From: Microbacterium thalassium
Lineage (GTDB): Bacteria > Actinomycetota > Actinomycetes > Actinomycetales > Microbacteriaceae
DNA: 64,000 bases
NCBI RefSeq assembly: GCF_014208045.1
Contig: NZ_JACHML010000001.1
Coordinates: forward strand, 3,162,001 to 3,226,000
Direction: 5' to 3'
Each line of letters starts with the position of its first letter. Position 1 is the stretch's first letter. The notes under the pieces were generated by a model, which was not told where the DNA came from, made no database searches, and was given only the letters and a program-made list of their open reading frames with translations. The position numbers and the translations under genes were made by a program. This document shows, one piece after another, positions 27,931 to 38,458 of the stretch.

Positions 27931-29217
27931 CTAGCGGCCGGTGCCGGCGTAGACGGTCGCGTCCACGTCGCCGTCCAGGTCGTACGCGGTGTGCACGACG
28001 CGCGCGGCCTCGGCCAGGTCGTCGCCGCGCACGACGACCGAGATGCGGATCTCGGAGGTCGAGATCATCTCGATGTTGATGCCGGCGACGCTGAGCGCCT
28101 CGAAGAGGGTCGCCGAGACGCCCGAGTGCGTGCGCATGCCGGCGCCGACGACCGACAGCTTGCCGATCTGGTCGTCGTGGACGAGGCTCTCGAAGCCCAC
28201 CTCGGCCTGGTCGCCGGCGAGCGCCTTGAGCGCGGTGGCGGCGTCGGTCTTGGGCAGCGTGAACGAGATGTCGGTGCGCCCGGTCGCGGCGGCCGAGACG
28301 TTCTGGACGATCATGTCGACGTTGGCGCCGGACTTCGCGACGATCTTGAAGATCTCCGCGGCCTTGCCGGGGACGTCCGGGACGCCGATGATCGTGATCT
28401 TGGCCTGGCTGAGGTCGGTCGCGACGCCCGCGACGATCGGCTCTTCCATGTCGTCTCCCTCTTCGCCCTCGGGAAGGGTCATGCCGGCGCCGAGCACCCA
28501 CGTGCCGACGCCGGAGCTGAATGTGGAACGCGCGTGGATGAGCACGCCGTGACGGCGCGCGTACTCCACGGCGCGGATGTAGAGGACCTTCGCGCCGTTG
28601 GCGGCGAGCTCGAGCATCTCCTCGCTCGAGATGCGGTCGAGCTTGCGCGCCTTGGGGACGACGCGGGGGTCGGCGGTGAAGATGCCGTCGACGTCGCTGT
28701 AGATCTCGCAGACGTCGGCGGTGAGCGCCGCGGCGAGCGCGACGGCGGTCGTGTCCGACCCGCCGCGACCGAGCGTCGTGATGTCACGCGTGTCGCGGTT
28801 GAAGCCCTGGAAGCCGGCGACGATGACGATCGCGCCGTCGTCGAGCGCTTCGCGCAGACGCACCGGGGTGACGTCGACGATGCGGGCCGAGCCGTGGTCG
28901 GCGGTCGTGATCATGCCGGCCTGGCTGCCGGTGAACGAGCGAGCCTCGAAGCCCATCGAGTGGATGGCCATCGCCAGCAGCGCCATCGCGATCCGCTCGC
29001 CGCTGGACAGCAGCATGTCGAGCTCGCGGGGCGCCGGGATGGGTGCGACCTGCGCGGCGAGGTCGAGCAGTTCGTCCGTCGTGTCGCCCATGGCGCTCAC
29101 GGCCACGACGACGTCGTGGCCGGCGCGGCGCGTGTCGACGATGCGCTTGGCGACGCGCTTGATGCTCTCGGCATCGGCGACCGACGAGCCGCCGTACTTC
29201 TGGACGATGAGCGCCAC
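27931..29217 (-). CDS. lysC: Aspartate kinase
   Basis: A 428-residue aspartokinase, the first step of the aspartate pathway. It has the KYGGSS motif (7-12) and GRGGSDTTA for nucleotide/aspartate binding. Two C-terminal ACT domains contain [13 protein letters not shown] and [10 protein letters not shown] and would carry feedback regulation by lysine and threonine. The GTG at 29217 follows an AGGAG site; the ATG at 29325 gives an uncharacteristic 36-residue extension. An internal start for a beta-only subunit, as in Corynebacterium lysC, is possible but not provable here. Confidence 0.95.
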   Translation of the reverse strand: MALIVQKYGGSSVADAESIKRVAKRIVDTRRAGHDVVVAVSAMGDTTDELLDLAAQVAPIPAPRELDMLLSSGERIAMALLAMAIHSMGFEARSFTGSQAGMITTADHGSARIVDVTPVRLREALDDGAIVIVAGFQGFNRDTRDITTLGRGGSDTTAVALAAALTADVCEIYSDVDGIFTADPRVVPKARKLDRISSEEMLELAANGAKVLYIRAVEYARRHGVLIHARSTFSSGVGTWVLGAGMTLPEGEEGDDMEEPIVAGVATDLSQAKITIIGVPDVPGKAAEIFKIVAKSGANVDMIVQNVSAAATGRTDISFTLPKTDAATALKALAGDQAEVGFESLVHDDQIGKLSVVGAGMRTHSGVSATLFEALSVAGINIEMISTSEIRISVVVRGDDLAEAARVVHTAYDLDGDVDATVYAGTGR

Positions 29218-29410
29218 GATGAAAACTCCTGAGGTGCCGGACGGCACGGGTGCTGATGAGGCCGGGACGCGGAAGCCGCGCCCACCGGACCATCTTACGG
29301 ACCCGCCCGATGCGGCCCCGTCCATGTGACGGTCGGAGCGCGGTTCCCGTCGCTACCATCGAGGTGACGCGCGGCGCGCGCGGCGCGGCGGGCGGAAAGC
29401 GAGCAGACGG

Positions 29411-30844
29411 ATGCAGCCACAGCGTCGGGGGTTCCGGGAGTGGCTGCGTGGGCTCTTCCAGACCGACATCGTCGTCTCGGACGCCACCGAGGCACTCCCC
29501 GTCATCGACGACGCCCTCGCTGTGCGTGTCCTGGACCTCGCGGTTCGCATCGGAGAGACCATGCTCGTGACAGGCGCACCGGCGAGCGAGGTCACGCTGG
29601 TCATCGTGCGCGTGGGCCGGGCGTACGGTCTCGACCCCGTCCACGTCGACGTCACGTACAACTCGATCACCGCGGCGTACCACCGCAGCGGCGCTCCTCG
29701 GCCGATCACCCTCATGCGGGTGGTGCGCGCGGCGGTGCCCGATCACGAGAAGCTGCAGCGGCTCCAGGCCCTCGTCGCCGCTGTGCGCAAGGGCGAGGGG
29801 CTGGATGCCGCCGTCGAGCGGTACCGGCAGATCCGGCGAACACCCTTCCGCTACCGCCCCATCGCCGTGATCGGCGCCCAGGCGCTGCTGGCGGTCGGGG
29901 TCGCGGTGATGTTCGGGCTGAACTGGCTCGTGCTCGCGCTGGCGTTCGTGGCGGCGGCCCTGGCTGCACTGACCCAGTTCGCGCTCGCGCGGCTGCGGGT
30001 GCCCTTCTTCTTCAGCCAGATCGCGGGCGCGTTCGTGCTGACCCTCGTCGCCGCCGTGGCGCCGGTGCTCGCGCTGACCGGATGGGAGGCGGCGGAGTCC
30101 ATCCGTCCCTCGGTGATCGTCGCGTCGGGCGTCGTGCTGATGCTCGCGGGCCTGACGGTGGTGGGCGCGGCGCAGGACGCCATCGACGGCTTCGCGCTGA
30201 CGGCGATGGGCCGCATCCTCGAGCTGGTGACCCAGACGCTGGGCGTCGTGCTCGGCATCCTCGCGGGGCTCGAGACCGCCCGTGTCCTCGGGCTCGGCGT
30301 CGACCCGCCGAGCGAGACGCTGCCGTTCGGTCCGGTGCCGCTGCAGTTCCTCGGCGCGGCGCTCATCGCCGCCGCGGTCGCGATCATCAACGGAGCGGGT
30401 TCGCGCATCATCCTGGTGAGCGCCGTGCTCAGCCTGATCGCGTGGCTCGGGTTCCTCGCCGCGTCGGCGATCGGCTTCGAGACCGCCGCCGCCAGCGGCG
30501 TGGGCGCGTTCGCCGGCAGCTTCGTCGGCATCGTCCTCGCCTACCGGCTGCACGTGCCGTCGGTCGCCATCACGATCGCCGCGATCCTGCCGATGGTGCC
30601 CGGCGTGGCCGTCTTCCGCGGCCTGCTGAGCCTCGTGGAGGCGACGGACTCCCCCACGCTGCTGCTCACCGGCTTCGGAACCCTTGCCACCGCGACGACG
30701 ATCGGCGTCAGCCTCGCCGTGGGGGCGTCGCTGGGCATCTACCTGGGGCAGCCGGTGCGGACCTCGCTCGGCAGCGTCGAGCGGTCCCGCGCGCGGGTGG
30801 GCCGCTGGCGCGGCGCCGGACGCGCCGTCGTGCGCCGCAGCTGA
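29411..30844 (+). CDS. thrE: ThrE-family threonine/serine exporter
   Basis: A 477-residue membrane protein with a cytoplasmic N-terminal domain (LDLAVRIGETMLVTGAPASEVTLVIVRVGRAYGL, the ThrE signature) followed by about ten hydrophobic helices. This is the fused ThrE architecture in which both halves (DUF1212 and the second membrane domain) are in one chain. It exports threonine and serine by analogy with Corynebacterium ThrE. It is divergent from lysC-asd, which feeds threonine synthesis, a suggestive but unproven link. Only a weak GGAAAG lies upstream of the ATG; TACCAT near 29354 may be its -10. Confidence 0.9.
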   Translation: MQPQRRGFREWLRGLFQTDIVVSDATEALPVIDDALAVRVLDLAVRIGETMLVTGAPASEVTLVIVRVGRAYGLDPVHVDVTYNSITAAYHRSGAPRPITLMRVVRAAVPDHEKLQRLQALVAAVRKGEGLDAAVERYRQIRRTPFRYRPIAVIGAQALLAVGVAVMFGLNWLVLALAFVAAALAALTQFALARLRVPFFFSQIAGAFVLTLVAAVAPVLALTGWEAAESIRPSVIVASGVVLMLAGLTVVGAAQDAIDGFALTAMGRILELVTQTLGVVLGILAGLETARVLGLGVDPPSETLPFGPVPLQFLGAALIAAAVAIINGAGSRIILVSAVLSLIAWLGFLAASAIGFETAAASGVGAFAGSFVGIVLAYRLHVPSVAITIAAILPMVPGVAVFRGLLSLVEATDSPTLLLTGFGTLATATTIGVSLAVGASLGIYLGQPVRTSLGSVERSRARVGRWRGAGRAVVRRS

Positions 30845-30864
30845 GCCGAACACCCGGACTGAGT

Positions 30865-30889
30865 CCCGCGCCCGGCCGACCGGCGCGGG
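30865..30889. terminator. GC-rich hairpin between thrE and recR
   Basis: An 8-bp perfect stem CCCGCGCC with a 9-nt loop between the convergent 3' ends of thrE and recR. There is no T tract. It is a plausible shared terminator. Confidence 0.45.
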
Positions 30890-30902
30890 CCGACGTCGCG
30901 GC

Positions 30903-31496
30903 TCAGACCGACCGGCGTCCTTCGAACGCCCGGCCGAGGGTCACCTCGTCGGCGTACTCCAGGTCGCCGCCCACGGGGAGCCCCGAGGCGAGCCGCGTGA
31001 CGGTGATCTGCATCGTCTGCAGCAGGCGGCTGAGGTACGTCGCCGTCGCCTCTCCCTCGAGGTTGGGATTGGTGGCGAGGATGACCTCCTGCACGGTGCC
31101 GTCGGCGAGACGCTGCATGAGCTGGGTGATGCGCAGGTCGTCGGGGCCGATGCCGGCGATGGGGCTGATGGCGCCGCCGAGCACGTGATACAGGCCGCGG
31201 AACTCGCGGGTGCGCTCGATCGCCGCCACGTCTTTGGCATCCTCGACGACGCAGATGAGCGTGAGGTTGCGGCGGGGGTCCCGGCAGATCGAGCAGCGCT
31301 CCTGCTCGCTGACGTTGCCGCAGACGTCGCAGAAGCGCACCTTGTCGCGGACGTCCGTGAGCAGCTCCGCCAGACGCGACACGTCGAAGTTGGGCGTCTG
31401 CAGGATGTGGAACGCGATGCGCTGCGCCGACTTCGGCCCGATTCCGGGAAGGCGGCCGAATTCGTCGATGAGGTCTTGGACGATGCCGTCGTACAT
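30903..31496 (-). CDS. recR: Recombination protein RecR
   Basis: A 197-residue RecFOR-pathway protein. It has an N-terminal helix-hairpin-helix ([21 protein letters not shown]), a zinc finger CDVC-CSIC (56-59 and 68-71), and a TOPRIM domain starting [14 protein letters not shown]. Length is standard. It begins two bases after the dnaX stop, the conserved dnaX-recR pair, and should be translated from the same mRNA. Confidence 0.96.
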   Translation of the reverse strand: MYDGIVQDLIDEFGRLPGIGPKSAQRIAFHILQTPNFDVSRLAELLTDVRDKVRFCDVCGNVSEQERCSICRDPRRNLTLICVVEDAKDVAAIERTREFRGLYHVLGGAISPIAGIGPDDLRITQLMQRLADGTVQEVILATNPNLEGEATATYLSRLLQTMQITVTRLASGLPVGGDLEYADEVTLGRAFEGRRSV

Positions 31497-31498
31497 CG

Positions 31499-33733
31499 TC
31501 AGCTGAACCTGGTCGGGGGGTCGTACGGCTCTTCACGCACGAAGGTCGCGCCGAGCACCTGCCGCACGACCGCCTCTCCGTAGCGCTCCACCCCGTCACT
31601 CCGGCCGGCGGGCGCCAGCGGCGGCGCGACCACCGGCGGAACCGGCGCCTCGGCGGCCGGGGTCTCGATCTCGGGCTCGTCATCGTCCTCGGCCGAGGCG
31701 GGCGGCGCCGCCTCGGCGGGTCGCAGCACGGCGCCGTCCGCGGGGGCCATCGTCGCGACGCGCGCGGATGCCGACGACTCGGCGTCCTCGGGCTCTTCGT
31801 CGACGGCGAGCTGGGCGACGGAACCGCCGGAGGCCGCGGACGCGGCCGCGTCCGGAATCGGCGCGACGGCCCAGTCGGTCACGGGCGCTGCCTGCGACGG
31901 TGACGCGGATGCCCGTGGCGGGCTCGCCGGGCCGGCGTGCGCCGGGCGAGCCGACGCGTTCCCTGCCGGCGCGGGCTCCGTCGGAGCCGGGCGCTCGGGC
32001 GCGGAGGCCACCGCCCCACCGGCGGGAGCCGACCGGCCGCCGTTCGGAGGTGTCACCGGCGCCGCCGCCGCGGGTGCGCCGCCGGCCGGCGGCGTCAGGT
32101 CGTCCTCGTGCTTGGCGAGGTACTTCACGCGGATGCCGAGGATGCCCTGGATCGCGGTGCGCAGGTCTTCGCTGGGGCCGGCGCCGGCGGTGCGCTGCTT
32201 GAACTTCGCGACGTCGCCGCGGCTCGCGAACGCGAGGGTCAGCACGTCGTCGTCGAAGCCGGCGACGCGCGCCGAGGCGACGATGAGCCAGGACGCACGG
32301 CTGGTGCCCTCGAGGCGCGACATGACGCGCGGCCACGCTTCTTCGACGACCGCGAGCGTGACCGGGCCGGTCGGCACCGGCGGAGCCTCGGCCTCGGGGG
32401 GTTCGGGCGGCGCGGCCTCGCGCGGCGCCGACGTGGGCGCGGCGGACGTCGGCGCAGCGGACCCGGACGCGGCCGACGCCGTCGTGGCGGGCTCGCGCAC
32501 CGGCCGTTCGGGCGCCCGGGTCTCGGACGGCGGGGACGACTGCGCCGACGCGGGCGCTACCGGTGCGGCGGCCGGCGATGCCGCGGTCGCCGCGGGCGCA
32601 GGCGCCGAGGCGGGCGATGCCGACCCCTGGGCGAGCACGCGCGCGACCATCAGCTCGAGCTGGAGGCGCGGCGAGGTCGCCCCGGTCATCTCGTCGAGCG
32701 CCGCGATGACGATGTCGGCCGTGTGCGAGAGGCGGGCGGCGCCGAACGACGCCGCGTGCCGCGCCATGACCGCGAGGTCCTCGGCCGAAGCCCCACGCAG
32801 CACCGAGGCCGCTTCGGGTCCGGCGGCGGCGACGATGATGAGGTCGCGCAGGCGCTCGAGCAGGTCGTCGACGAAGCGGCGCGGGTCCTGCCCGGTCTGC
32901 ACGACGCGGTCGACCGCGGCGAAGGCCGCCGCGGCGTCCGACGCGGCGAACGCCTCGACGACCTCGTCGAGCAGCTCGGCGTGGGTGTAGCCCAGCAGAG
33001 CGACGGCGCGCTCGTACGTCACGACGACCCCGGAGTCGGTGGACTCGGACCCGGCGATGAGCTGGTCGAGCAGCGACAGCGTGTCACGTGGTGACCCGCC
33101 GCCGGCGCGCACGACCAGCGGCAGGACGCCCGGCTCGATGGTGACGTGCTCGGACGCGCACAGCTCTTCGACGTACGCGAGCATCGCCGCGGGCGGCACC
33201 AGGCGGAACGGGTAGTGGTGCGTACGCGAGCGGATCGTGCCGATGACCTTCTCGGGCTCGGTGGTCGCGAAGATGAACTTGACGTGGTCGGGCGGCTCTT
33301 CGACGAGCTTGAGCAGGGCGTTGAAGCCCTGCGGTGTGACCATGTGCGCCTCGTCGAGGATGAAGATCTTGTACCGGTCGCGGGCCGGCGCGAACACGGC
33401 GCGCTCGCGCAGGTCGCGCGCATCGTCGACGCCGTTGTGGCTGGCCGCGTCGATCTCGACGACGTCGAGGGACCCGCCCCCGCCGCGGCCCAGCTCGACG
33501 CAGCTCTCGCACACGCCGCACGGGGTGTCGGTGGGGCCTTCGGCGCAGTTCAGGCAGCGCGCGAGGATGCGCGCCGACGTGGTCTTGCCGCACCCGCGCG
33601 GGCCGGAGAACAGGTACGCGTGGCCGACGCGGTCGCCGCGCAGCGCGGTCATGAGCGGCTCGGTGACCTGCGACTGCCCGATCATCTCGCCGAACGTCTC
33701 CGGACGGTAGCGGCGGTACAGAGCGGTGGTCAC
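31499..33733 (-). CDS. dnaX: DNA polymerase III gamma/tau subunit
   Basis: A 744-residue clamp-loader ATPase. P-loop GPRGCGKT (44-51), zinc Cys 63, 72, 75 and 78, DEAH-like box DEAHMV, and sensor segment [15 protein letters not shown]. Residues from about 365 on include a long Ala/Pro/Ser-rich linker and a domain III-V like block ([23 protein letters not shown]). I saw no slippery A run that would make a short gamma form. The GTG at 33733 lies 6 nt after TAGGCT, so it is probably leaderless. It is followed by recR. Confidence 0.95.
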   Translation of the reverse strand: MTTALYRRYRPETFGEMIGQSQVTEPLMTALRGDRVGHAYLFSGPRGCGKTTSARILARCLNCAEGPTDTPCGVCESCVELGRGGGGSLDVVEIDAASHNGVDDARDLRERAVFAPARDRYKIFILDEAHMVTPQGFNALLKLVEEPPDHVKFIFATTEPEKVIGTIRSRTHHYPFRLVPPAAMLAYVEELCASEHVTIEPGVLPLVVRAGGGSPRDTLSLLDQLIAGSESTDSGVVVTYERAVALLGYTHAELLDEVVEAFAASDAAAAFAAVDRVVQTGQDPRRFVDDLLERLRDLIIVAAAGPEAASVLRGASAEDLAVMARHAASFGAARLSHTADIVIAALDEMTGATSPRLQLELMVARVLAQGSASPASAPAPAATAASPAAAPVAPASAQSSPPSETRAPERPVREPATTASAASGSAAPTSAAPTSAPREAAPPEPPEAEAPPVPTGPVTLAVVEEAWPRVMSRLEGTSRASWLIVASARVAGFDDDVLTLAFASRGDVAKFKQRTAGAGPSEDLRTAIQGILGIRVKYLAKHEDDLTPPAGGAPAAAAPVTPPNGGRSAPAGGAVASAPERPAPTEPAPAGNASARPAHAGPASPPRASASPSQAAPVTDWAVAPIPDAAASAASGGSVAQLAVDEEPEDAESSASARVATMAPADGAVLRPAEAAPPASAEDDDEPEIETPAAEAPVPPVVAPPLAPAGRSDGVERYGEAVVRQVLGATFVREEPYDPPTRFS

Positions 33734-33739
33734 CCGTCC

Positions 33740-33745
33740 AGCCTA
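33740..33745 (-). promoter_or_regulatory. -10 box for leaderless dnaX
   Basis: TAGGCT on the minus strand, six bases before the GTG at 33733. Confidence 0.5.
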
Positions 33746-33773
33746 CGGCGTGCCTGCGACATTCAGCCGGGGG

Positions 33774-36290
33774 TCACGCATCCGCGCCGTGCTCGATGTC
33801 GGCCGTCTCGCCGATCACGGGGATCGTCGTGGTCACGGCCGGGACGGATGCCGACAGCAGCGACCCGTCCTCACGGCGCACGTTGGCGAACTGGCCGAGC
33901 GACGGACGGCCGGGCTTGACCGGACCCTGGCCGTCGAGCGGCACGACGAGGGTCTCTCCCCCGCCGATGACGTAGCCCTTGCCTCGCACGTTGAAGGCGA
34001 CCGGGTCGCCCTCGCCCGCCACGAACGTCATCTTGGTCCGCTCGACGGTGATGTCCAGCCGCGTTCCCTGCCACTGCAGCACGTACCGCAGTGACGGCCA
34101 CGACGCGGGCAGCCGCGGGTCGAAGGTCAGATCGCCGAAGTGGTCGCGCATGCCGCCGAAGCCGCACACCAGCGCCGTCCACACGCCGCCGGCCGAGGCG
34201 ACGTGCACGCCGTCCGCGGCGTTGTGGTGGAGGTCTGCGAGGTCGACGAACAGGGCCTCCTCGAAGTACTTGTGCGCGAGGTCCTGATATCCGACCTCGG
34301 CGGCGAGGATCGCCTGCACGACGGCCGACAGGGTCGAGTCTCCCGTGGTCAGCGGGTCGTAGTACTCGAAGTCCGCGAGCTTGTCGTCATCCGAGAAGTG
34401 GTTGCCCTGCAGGAACAGCGCCAGCACGACGTCGGCCTGCTTGAGCACCTGGTAGCGGTAGATCACCAGCGGGTGGAAATGCAGCAGCAGCGGCCGCTGC
34501 TCGCGCGGCGTGTTCTCGAGATCCCAGATCTCGCGCTCGAGGAAGACGGCGTCCTGCGGGTGGATGCCGAGGTTCTCGCTGTACGGGATGTGCATCGCCT
34601 CGGCGGCGCTCTCCCAGCGGTCGGCCTCGTCGGGGCCGAGGCCCAGACGCGCGACCATCTCGCGGTAGACCTCGCCGTTGACCTCTTCCATCTCGCGCAC
34701 GACGCGGGCCGCGACGCGCAGGTTGAAGCGCGCCATGACGTTGGTGAAGAGGTTGTCGTTGACGACGGTGGTGTACTCGTCGGGGCCCGTGACGCCGTGG
34801 ATGTGGAACGACGTCTCGACGCCGTCGGCGGTGCGCCAGAACCCGAGGCTGGTCCACAGCCGGGCCGTCTCGACGACGACGTCCACGCCCTCGCGGTACA
34901 TGAAGTCGGTGTCGCCGGTGGCGCGCACGTACTTGGCGACGGCGAAGCTGACATCGGCGTTGATGTGGTACTGCGCGGTGCCTGCGGCGTAGTACGCCGA
35001 CGCCTCCTCGCCGTTGATCGTGCGCCAGGGGAAGAGCGCACCGGCCTCGTTCAGCTGGAACGCGCGCCGGCGGGCGGCGGGGAGCATGAGGTACCGCATC
35101 CGCAGGGCGTTGCGCGCCCACTGCGGCGTCGTGTACGCCAGGAACGGCAGCACGTAGATCTCGGTGTCCCAGAAGTAGTGGCCGCTGTAGCCCGAGCCGG
35201 TGACGCCCTTGGCGGGCACACCGAATCCGTCGGCGCGCGCCGCTGCCTGCGCGAGCTGGAAAAGACACCAGCGGATGGCCTGCTGCAGCTCGGGTCGTCC
35301 GCCGATCTCGACGTCCGAACGCTCCCAGAACGCGTCGAGCCACTGGCGCTGCCGCTCGTAGTGGGAGTCGATGCCCTGGCTCATGGCGCGGTCGATCGTG
35401 CGTCGGCAGCGGTCGACGAGCTCGCGCGCCGGCACGCCGCGCGACGTGTGGTAGCTGACGAGCTTGGTGATGCGGATCGGCACGCCGGCGGTGCCGTCGA
35501 CGCGGAAGACGTTCTTGGCGATGTCCTGCTCGATCAGCGTGCGCGCGTTGTAGGCGTTCTCGGTCTCGATGACGTGGTCGGCGACCACCGCGAGGGTCAT
35601 GCCCGAGTCGGCGACGCGGTACGCCATCGCCGAGCGCAGCTTGTCCTGCCAGTACTCCTGGGGCTGGAGCACGCGCTCGCTCGAGATCTTCTCGGCCTTG
35701 CGCGGGTCGAAGCCGGCCTTCTTGGGCGCCGTGGGCGTTCCGCCGTACACGTCCTCGCCGTCCTGGCGGTTCAGCAGCTGGCAGCTCACGGTGACGGGGG
35801 CGTCGGCGTTGAGCACCGTCACGGTCAGGCGCATGATCGCGAGGTGCTTCTCCTCGAAGGACACCAGGCGGTCGTACTCGATCTGCACCTCCTTGCCCGA
35901 GGGCGTGCGCCAGCGCAGCGATCGCCGCAGCACGCCGTCGCGGAAGTCGAGCTCGCGCTGGTATTCGGGCAGGTCCGCGATGTCGAACGACAGCGGCTCG
36001 TCGTCGACGTACACGCGCATCGTCTTGGCGTCCGGCGCATTGACGATGGTCTGACCGATCTCGGCGAAGCCGTAGGCGCGCTCGGCGTGGCGGATCGGGA
36101 AGGTCTCGTGCAGGCCGTTGACGAACGTGCCGTGCTCGTGCGCGTAGCGGCCCTCGGGCTGGTTGCCGCGCAGGCCCAGGTAGCCGTTGCCCGTCGCGAA
36201 CAGTGTCTCGGTGACTCCGGCATCCTCGACCGAGAACTGGGTCTCGACGAGCTTCCAGGGGTCTGCGGGGAAGCGGTCGCGGTCGATCAC
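33774..36290 (-). CDS. GH65 disaccharide phosphorylase (maltose/trehalose/kojibiose type)
   Basis: An 838-residue glycoside hydrolase family 65 protein. It has an N-terminal beta-sandwich (ETLFATGNGYLGLRGNQPEGRY), an (alpha/alpha)6 catalytic barrel with HYFWDTEIYVLPFL, and the general acid Glu505 in VTGPDEYTTVVNDN, then a small C-terminal beta domain. Such enzymes split a glucose disaccharide with phosphate to glucose plus beta-glucose-1-phosphate. Its GTG start overlaps the stop of a beta-phosphoglucomutase-like HAD gene, which would consume that product. The disaccharide cannot be fixed from sequence. Confidence 0.92.
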   Translation of the reverse strand: MIDRDRFPADPWKLVETQFSVEDAGVTETLFATGNGYLGLRGNQPEGRYAHEHGTFVNGLHETFPIRHAERAYGFAEIGQTIVNAPDAKTMRVYVDDEPLSFDIADLPEYQRELDFRDGVLRRSLRWRTPSGKEVQIEYDRLVSFEEKHLAIMRLTVTVLNADAPVTVSCQLLNRQDGEDVYGGTPTAPKKAGFDPRKAEKISSERVLQPQEYWQDKLRSAMAYRVADSGMTLAVVADHVIETENAYNARTLIEQDIAKNVFRVDGTAGVPIRITKLVSYHTSRGVPARELVDRCRRTIDRAMSQGIDSHYERQRQWLDAFWERSDVEIGGRPELQQAIRWCLFQLAQAAARADGFGVPAKGVTGSGYSGHYFWDTEIYVLPFLAYTTPQWARNALRMRYLMLPAARRRAFQLNEAGALFPWRTINGEEASAYYAAGTAQYHINADVSFAVAKYVRATGDTDFMYREGVDVVVETARLWTSLGFWRTADGVETSFHIHGVTGPDEYTTVVNDNLFTNVMARFNLRVAARVVREMEEVNGEVYREMVARLGLGPDEADRWESAAEAMHIPYSENLGIHPQDAVFLEREIWDLENTPREQRPLLLHFHPLVIYRYQVLKQADVVLALFLQGNHFSDDDKLADFEYYDPLTTGDSTLSAVVQAILAAEVGYQDLAHKYFEEALFVDLADLHHNAADGVHVASAGGVWTALVCGFGGMRDHFGDLTFDPRLPASWPSLRYVLQWQGTRLDITVERTKMTFVAGEGDPVAFNVRGKGYVIGGGETLVVPLDGQGPVKPGRPSLGQFANVRREDGSLLSASVPAVTTTIPVIGETADIEHGADA

Positions 36291-37078
36291 GCCGGCTCCT
36301 CGCCCTCGGTCGCGGCCGAAGCATCGAATCGCACGCCGGTGCCGACGGCGGGCACGAGCTCGGCCAGGTCGTCGACGACGAGGTGCGCGCCGGCGTCTGC
36401 GAGCACATGCGCGCCGACGCCGCGGTCGACGCCGATGACGAGCTCGAAGCCGCCCGCGGCGGCCGATGCGACGCCGCTGAGGGCGTCCTCGACCGCGGCC
36501 GAGCGGCCGGGGTCGACCCCCAGCATCCGCGCCGCCTCGACGAAGACGTCGGGGGCGGGCTTGCTGGCGAGGTTGTCGCGCTCGGCGATGACGCCGTCCA
36601 TCACGAGGCCGAAGCGATCCTGGATGCCGGCGGAGGCGAGGACCTCGAGCGCGTTCTTCGAGCTCGACACGACCGCGACCGGCGTGTTCGCGGCGGCGAG
36701 CTTGTCGAGCAGGTCGAGGGAGCCCGGGTACGGCGCGATGCCCTCATCGCGCAGCACGCGCTCGAACACGGCGTTCTTGCGGTTGCCGATGCCGCACACG
36801 GTGTCCTCGGTCGGCGGGTCGGACGGGTCGCCCCACGGCACCTCGACGTCGCGCGAGCGCAGCAGGCTCGCCACGCCGTCGTAGCGCTTCTTGCCGTCGA
36901 GGTAGTCGAAGTAGTCGCGCTCCGTGTACGCGGGGCTGATGTCCCACTGCTCGAAGAGCTCCTGGAACATCGCCTGCCACGCGTGCATGTGCACCTCGGC
37001 GGTCGGGGTGAGCACGCCGTCGAGATCGAACAGGACAGCGTCATACGTGGACAGGTCGGGCATCGAATCAGCAGACAC
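36287..37078 (-). CDS. Beta-phosphoglucomutase-like HAD protein
   Basis: A 263-residue HAD protein. Catalytic Asp18 and Asp20 lie in LFDLDGVLTPTAEVH, then a cap domain with ERDYFDYLDGKKRYDG, VVSSSKNALEV and SKPAPDVFVEAARMLGV. The pairing with a GH65 phosphorylase strongly suggests conversion of beta-glucose-1-phosphate to glucose-6-phosphate. The GTG at 37078 with GGAGG just upstream is preferred; the ATG at 37126 would add a basic extension without a ribosome site. A TACGCT near 37140 could be the promoter. Confidence 0.88.
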   Translation of the reverse strand: MSADSMPDLSTYDAVLFDLDGVLTPTAEVHMHAWQAMFQELFEQWDISPAYTERDYFDYLDGKKRYDGVASLLRSRDVEVPWGDPSDPPTEDTVCGIGNRKNAVFERVLRDEGIAPYPGSLDLLDKLAAANTPVAVVSSSKNALEVLASAGIQDRFGLVMDGVIAERDNLASKPAPDVFVEAARMLGVDPGRSAAVEDALSGVASAAAGGFELVIGVDRGVGAHVLADAGAHLVVDDLAELVPAVGTGVRFDASAATEGEEPA

Positions 37079-37225
37079 GAAACCTCCGGCGTCGGCGGAA
37101 GGCGGGTACGAAAGACGGCTCCTCATCGTGCCGTGGTGCCAGCGTAGTGCCGCGACGGGACCGCCGGTACCGTATCGCGCCCGCCGCGAGCGGCCCGCCG
37201 GTCGCGATGGCCGCGCGGCTCCCCG

Positions 37226-38458
37226 TCACGCGGTCGCGACGGCGAGGGTCTGACGCGCGATCTCGAGCTCCTCGTTCGTCGGCACGACGAGCACCGTGAC
37301 GGGCGAGTCGTCGGCCGAGATGACGCGGATGCCGCGGCCGCGCGGGGCGTTGCGCTCGGGGTCGAGCACCACTCCGGCGAAGCCGAGGGTGTCGAGCGCG
37401 GCCGCGCGGACGACGTCGGAGTTCTCGCCGACGCCGGCGGTGAACGAGATGACGTCGACCCCGCCCAGCTGCGCGAGATACGCGCCGAGGTAGGTCCGGA
37501 TGCGGTGGATGTAGACGTCGAAGGCGAGGATCGCGGCACTGTCGCCCTTCTCGCGGCGCTCCTCGATGTCGCGCATGTCGGAGACCCCGGCCAGTCCCAG
37601 CAGGCCGCTGTGCTTGTTGAGGAGGTTGTCGAGGTCGTCGATCGACAGTCGCGCCCGCCGCGCGAGCTGGATGAGCACGGCGGGGTCGAGATCGCCCGAG
37701 CGCGTCCCCATCACGAGACCCTCCAGCGGCGTGAGCCCCATCGACGTGTCGATCGATCGGCCGCCGTCGATCGCGGTCATCGACGCGCCGTTGCCCAGGT
37801 GCAGCACGATCTGGCGCAGGTCCTCGTTCGGGCGCCCCACGAAGGCGGCCGCGGCTTCGCTCACGAACTTGTGCGACGTGCCGTGGAAGCCGTACTTGCG
37901 GATGCGGTGGGCCTTGGCGAGCTCCGCGTCGATCGCGTAGGTGTAGGCCGACGGCGGGAGCGTCTGGTGGAACGCGGTGTCGAAGACGGCCACGTGCGCC
38001 TGCTCGGGGAACGCGGCGCGCGCGGCGCGGATGCCCTGCACCGCGCCGGGGTTGTGCAGCGGCGCGAGGCGGCTGAGGTCCTCGATGTTGATCTCGACCT
38101 GCGGCGTCACGAGTGTCGGCTCGAAGAAGCGGGCGCCGCCGTGCACGACGCGGTGTCCGACGGCCGCCGGCGGGTGCTCGTCGAGGCTGGGGCCGTTCTC
38201 GGCGAACGCGTCGAGCATGACGCGGAAGCCGGCCGCGTGGTCGCGGATCGGCAGCTCCTGCGTGTACTCGGCATCCGACACCGCCGGCGCGTCCGCGGCC
38301 GGGGCGAGCGCCGCCGCGTGGACCTTGTGCTTCGCGCGTCCGCGGTGCTCGCCGATGCGCTCGACCAGCCCCGAGGCGAGCACGGCCTCGGCCTCCATGT
38401 CGATCAGCTGGTACTTGAACGAGGACGAGCCGCTGTTGACGACGAGGACGGGGGTCAT
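37226..38458 (-). CDS. ackA: Acetate kinase
   Basis: A 410-residue ASKHA-fold kinase interconverting acetyl-phosphate plus ADP and acetate plus ATP. It has the N-terminal VLVVNSGSSSFKYQL, a GHRVVHGG substrate site, HLGNGASMTAI, GLTPLEGLVMGTRSGDLDP and FTAGVGENS. Its ATG overlaps the pta stop as ATGA, so pta and ackA form a coupled operon. Length is normal. Together with acs it gives a full acetate switch. Confidence 0.97.
   Translation of the reverse strand: MTPVLVVNSGSSSFKYQLIDMEAEAVLASGLVERIGEHRGRAKHKVHAAALAPAADAPAVSDAEYTQELPIRDHAAGFRVMLDAFAENGPSLDEHPPAAVGHRVVHGGARFFEPTLVTPQVEINIEDLSRLAPLHNPGAVQGIRAARAAFPEQAHVAVFDTAFHQTLPPSAYTYAIDAELAKAHRIRKYGFHGTSHKFVSEAAAAFVGRPNEDLRQIVLHLGNGASMTAIDGGRSIDTSMGLTPLEGLVMGTRSGDLDPAVLIQLARRARLSIDDLDNLLNKHSGLLGLAGVSDMRDIEERREKGDSAAILAFDVYIHRIRTYLGAYLAQLGGVDVISFTAGVGENSDVVRAAALDTLGFAGVVLDPERNAPRGRGIRVISADDSPVTVLVVPTNEELEIARQTLAVATA

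Noticed and set aside
29250..29570. GTG-initiated frame at 29364 after TACCAT upstream of thrE as a leaderless leader peptide
   Set aside because: The spacing from TACCAT is 4 nt rather than 6-7, and the frame runs on into thrE as a Ser/Arg-rich shadow without overlapping its start in a coupling arrangement.
31499..33733. Programmed frameshift in dnaX to make a short gamma subunit
   Set aside because: I found no A-rich slippery heptamer in the coding strand where the frame would shift. The sequence there is GC-rich and Ala/Pro coding.
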